A stretch of DNA of 64,000 bases from Pyxicephalus adspersus (lineage: Eukaryota > Chordata > Amphibia > Anura > Pyxicephalidae): contig NC_092861.1 of assembly GCF_032062135.1 (NCBI RefSeq), forward strand, positions 138,215,725-138,279,724. The letters run 5' to 3'. The translations under genes and the position numbers were made by a program. This document shows positions 60,797-64,000 of this stretch, one piece after another. A model generated the notes under the pieces. It did not search any database. It had not been told where the DNA came from and saw only the letters and a program-made list of their open reading frames with translations. Numbering within the stretch: position 1 is the stretch's first letter; every line of letters begins with the position of its first letter.

Positions 60797-63438
60797 CTAA
60801 AAGAAAATGCATAACAGGTGTGATGATAACAGCCTTGATTCTACTGTCTCTAGGGGTAAAAGGCTTCACATGGAGAATTTTATATAAGCAATGGAAGTCA
60901 ACAGAAACGTTTAAGCGTAAACTAGCTACAATCAGATTTTCAGCATTGATGGGACATATAATACAAATAACAAATATTATAGTCAGCTACACATACACCA
61001 TAATCAAAACATATAGCACAAATTCTTTGAAGAATGCCAACACAAAAAGGAGTTAGACGGGTGGAGAGGAGAGTCATGCAAGCATTTAGAGCTCAGCTCA
61101 ATGCTGGAGAGGCTCCAACAGTTGCATTAACAGCAATGAAGACCAACCACCTACCCTTTAAACTGCTGCAAAGACTTTTATTGGATGCATTTTTAACACT
61201 ACTCTACATTATTTTTGGAGGGTTAACATACATCAACTTTACTTCCACAAAGGGAGACAATATAGTGCACCTTCATATAGTGAATCAACATTTAAAGCTT
61301 TTTGCATTTTATAAAGTTACCATAGAGCCCCACCTTTATCTTCTTTATGGGGGAGACCCTACCAATATTATCTGTTGATAGGAAAGGGTGAACTAGTTGT
61401 GCATATTACCTTTGACCAGACTGGCACAACAGCTGCAACTTCACACAACTCACCAAACTTTGTATTACTGACATAGCATTGATCCTGGCACCTAAATTGT
61501 GTTTTCCACAATTTGTCTGAGTAGTGCAGAAAGCATTAGGTGCTAAACTATAATGCTAAGAAGAAGAAATCATTTGTCCGAGAACAAGAGGTGCCAAATG
61601 GTTGCTATGGTTGAGGTCTGCATGCAAAACTATGAAACTTCCTTAAGGGACGATAAACAAGCATAAACTTTGGCTGCAGTTCCCATGCCAGAAGACCACC
61701 AAGAATGACAATCACTCAATTGGATCCTACAACTGTTAGACAAACATTAAACAAGATTAAATAGTAATCAGAATCAGTAGGTGACTTAAATGCTTCGTAA
61801 GTGTTTTAAAGGTTATTCATTTTCATTTCTGCTGGTGATTTATAATCATTCCAAAAACAAGTAATATGTATTCCATGTAATGTGATCAATCCAGATGGTG
61901 CAGAATAGGGACTGATTAATGCACTGATGAGCTCCAAGTCAGTAGTAGCAACTATAATCATAATATATCTGTAGTTTTGGCTATGCACCTCTTCTTGAAG
62001 TCCATATGAAAAATGCTCAGCACTATGGCCAACAGTGAACATCTCCATGATTTATAAGTGAACAGAAGCTGTGACAAGTAGAATTCCTTTGCTTCTTTGG
62101 GCCACTGCCAGAAAGTCATTAAATACCCCTGAAAGCTTTGTATTTATTTAGTGGAATCCCATAGTAGTAAAACTAAATATATCCTTTTAAAGTCAAAATG
62201 AAGGCTCATTCCATCTGTTCTCTGACATTCTTAAAACATACACATAATTGTTTATCTGTGAAGAGGAAAAGTTTACAGAGCTGAGATACGTGGTAAGTCC
62301 AACACTGTAAAGACAATGAAGTGAACCTGACACCCTACCATGGAAGTCATTCTGTAACGTCAACCGGTTCTCAACCTATTAATACTCTGGATACTTCCAA
62401 AATATTGATATTAGACATGAAATGATATGTCTGAATTGGCAATATGCATTGTCATATATTTCGGGTTAGTTTACAAAAGGGTGAGTGGGCTTAAAAGTGA
62501 CATTTGAAGAGCATTTTGGTAGATGTATCATCTGCCTATTATTCCATTAGAGAAACATTCTTTTTGGGAACCTGGGTGCAGGAGAAAGGTCTTAGGCGGA
62601 AATGGCGGAGGTAACCTGGTATTTGTAACTATATTTTCACAGCTCTTTTATATGTTAGCTCAAAATATGCCATAATAATTTTGGAGTTTTAGTTTAATCA
62701 ATAAACATTTTAAACAGGCAACATGATGAAAAAGGTAACCAGTGCTGCAGTGCCTTTGTGTTAACAATGACATGCTGTCTTTAGGACAATGCTTGGTTGT
62801 ATTACTTGACTACTTCTCTTTCACATTATGTCCAGGTCTTTAAGCCACTGCGAAAGGTCACTTCTCAGCAACCTAGTCAATGCAAACAAAGCTAGCATCC
62901 CCTCCCTTTGGAAGAACTCCCCTCCATACATGATTGTGCATAGGTTTGTAAAAGTTTATAGAAGATATATCTGCATCAGGCTCCACTGCCCAGTTTCCAT
63001 AAACATAGTTTCATCTATTTACCTAAAGATCTCACAGACTTATGGGGTCCATGTGTCTTCAACTTGTGCCTTTTCCCCTTTTTTAAATTCTTAAATGCTC
63101 ACCTTTCGTTGTGTCTTGTCACCAGGTTGGTTTCACCTCCTATTCCATTTCTTTTTCTCCACCTGTTACTTATTCCTATCGTCTTTGTTTCCCAAACTCA
63201 CTCACTTTTCAACCTTTCAACTTGCTTCCCTGAGTACTTTCCCTTACTTTCATGTCATGTATTTTTCTCTTGCTTTTTTCTTCTCTGTCTCACCCATTTC
63301 CAACTTTCCTATATTAAAACCTTAATGTTGGACATGTCTTGCTTCATGGTTTATTCTCCATCAGGTGTCTCCAAGCTGTTAAAAAACAACCTGACTTTAC
63401 AGTGTTGCAATTTAAAAAAAAATCTAAAGTATAAAAAA
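60797..63438. other. PLEKHH2 intron 5' of w1, no recognised element
   Basis: No further coiled-coil exon could be found in this tract. The exon that should precede VQIMEEKL therefore lies outside the window, or is too short to see. Confidence 0.55.
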
Positions 63439-63798
63439 TTGCAGCCAGCAGGTCATGTATTGCAGAGGGGACATATGATGACCTGCTTGATTGCAGTTTT
63501 TGTAAATACACTCACCTGCCCATGTTCCATTACTCGTGCTGCCATCTTTTTCTGCTCCTCCGCCAAAGTCCCAATTTTGGGTCTTCTTGATTGGCTGGGC
63601 CAGGATAATGTAAATCCTGCACATGTAGGGGAGTTCATTCATTCCAGGCAGCCTTGGGGGATGCTGGGATACCCAGTATATCTGCACTATGTACAGCTTA
63701 ACATTTCTTAAAAGACAGCAATCAGGCAGGTAAATATGTTTTCTTGCAGAAGGGTCATTGCCTGCCCCTTATGCAATAAAAATCCTGCCTGATAGCAA
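63439..63798. mobile_element. MITE with ~46-bp inverted termini
   Basis: The left end TTGCAGCCAGCAGGTCATGT...GCAGAGGGG...ATGACC aligns with the inverse of the right end (TTGCTATCAGGCAGGATTTT...GCATAAGGGG...ATGACC). The interior includes GTCTTCTTGATTGGCTGGGC and GGGATGCTGGGATACCCAG, which I recall as common in frog genomes. It lies in the intron upstream of w1. Confidence 0.6.
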
Positions 63799-64000
63799 AT
63801 TTTCATCCAAAGAAATAATCCTTAAGAAAGAGTAGCTAGGAGTGGCTTGTTTTAACATTCTTCTATACCTTGTTAAGGTTATCTCAAGAGATTCATGTTC
63901 ATAGTCTAGAGGCGTTGCAATTTAGGCTTTCAATCTTTAGCCTGTTCCATGGTATTTGATGCTGTCTTTCTCACAGTTGTTTATACAATTGTTTTTCTAG

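Noticed and set aside
63520..63630. Possible upstream PLEKHH2 coiled-coil exon on the minus strand (KIGTLAEEQKKMAARVMEHGQ-like with a GTGAGT donor).
   Set aside because: It lies inside a MITE with ~46-bp inverted termini and has only a loose resemblance to the expected N-terminal sequence.
63064..63711. 215-residue plus-strand frame at the right end.
   Set aside because: The first part is a pyrimidine-rich intron stretch and the second runs through the MITE 63439-63798; the composition is not protein-like.

Overview
This is a window of vertebrate nuclear DNA, most likely from a frog. It has long AT-rich introns, decayed LINE and DNA-transposon copies, tRNA-headed SINE-like repeats, and two spliced genes whose exons translate into clear orthologues of vertebrate proteins. 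The species call is an inference from the repeat content and degree of divergence. Almost all short open reading frames here are intron noise or repeats. The true coding content was rebuilt exon by exon from splice sites, reading phase and protein similarity recalled from the families.

Both genes lie on the minus strand, in the order PLEKHH2 then DYNC2LI1 in the direction of transcription. That is the arrangement at human 2p21, so the synteny block is conserved. PLEKHH2 occupies about 23772-60796 and its 5' end lies beyond base 64000. I recover 27 exons that join in frame: N-terminal coiled coil, serine-rich linker, two PH domains, MyTH4 and FERM. The last coding exon is cut by a 630-base assembly gap (23943-24572). 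DYNC2LI1 occupies 1-16015, with 12 exons from the start codon to a last partial exon cut by the left edge. It encodes the light intermediate chain of the retrograde ciliary dynein-2 motor.

The strongest regulatory signal is just upstream of the DYNC2LI1 start codon. There is a perfect RFX X-box (16067-16080), a ZNF143-type site (16122-16140) and a full match to the CTCF core (16201-16215). An X-box fits a ciliary gene. Between the genes (16216-23771) lie transposon remnants, an AT-rich tract and the probable PLEKHH2 3' UTR.

The repeats are informative. An approximately 225-bp palindromic element occurs eight times, once collapsed to a 101-bp hairpin. There are hAT-like elements (one with a perfect 8-bp target duplication), a pogo/Tigger-like element, several MITE families, L2/CR1-type LINEs (one with a 5' inversion), a Tc1-like transposase relic and a Tx1/L1-like ORF2 tail. 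The most unusual signal is a set of hammerhead-ribozyme-like cores (CTGANGA, a short stem, then GAAAC) inside repeats. One lies inside an insertion flanked by a 14-bp direct repeat, and two form a head-to-head palindrome. This resembles what is known for Penelope-like retroelements. I found no CRISPR, operon or prokaryotic system, and no convincing new protein-coding gene.
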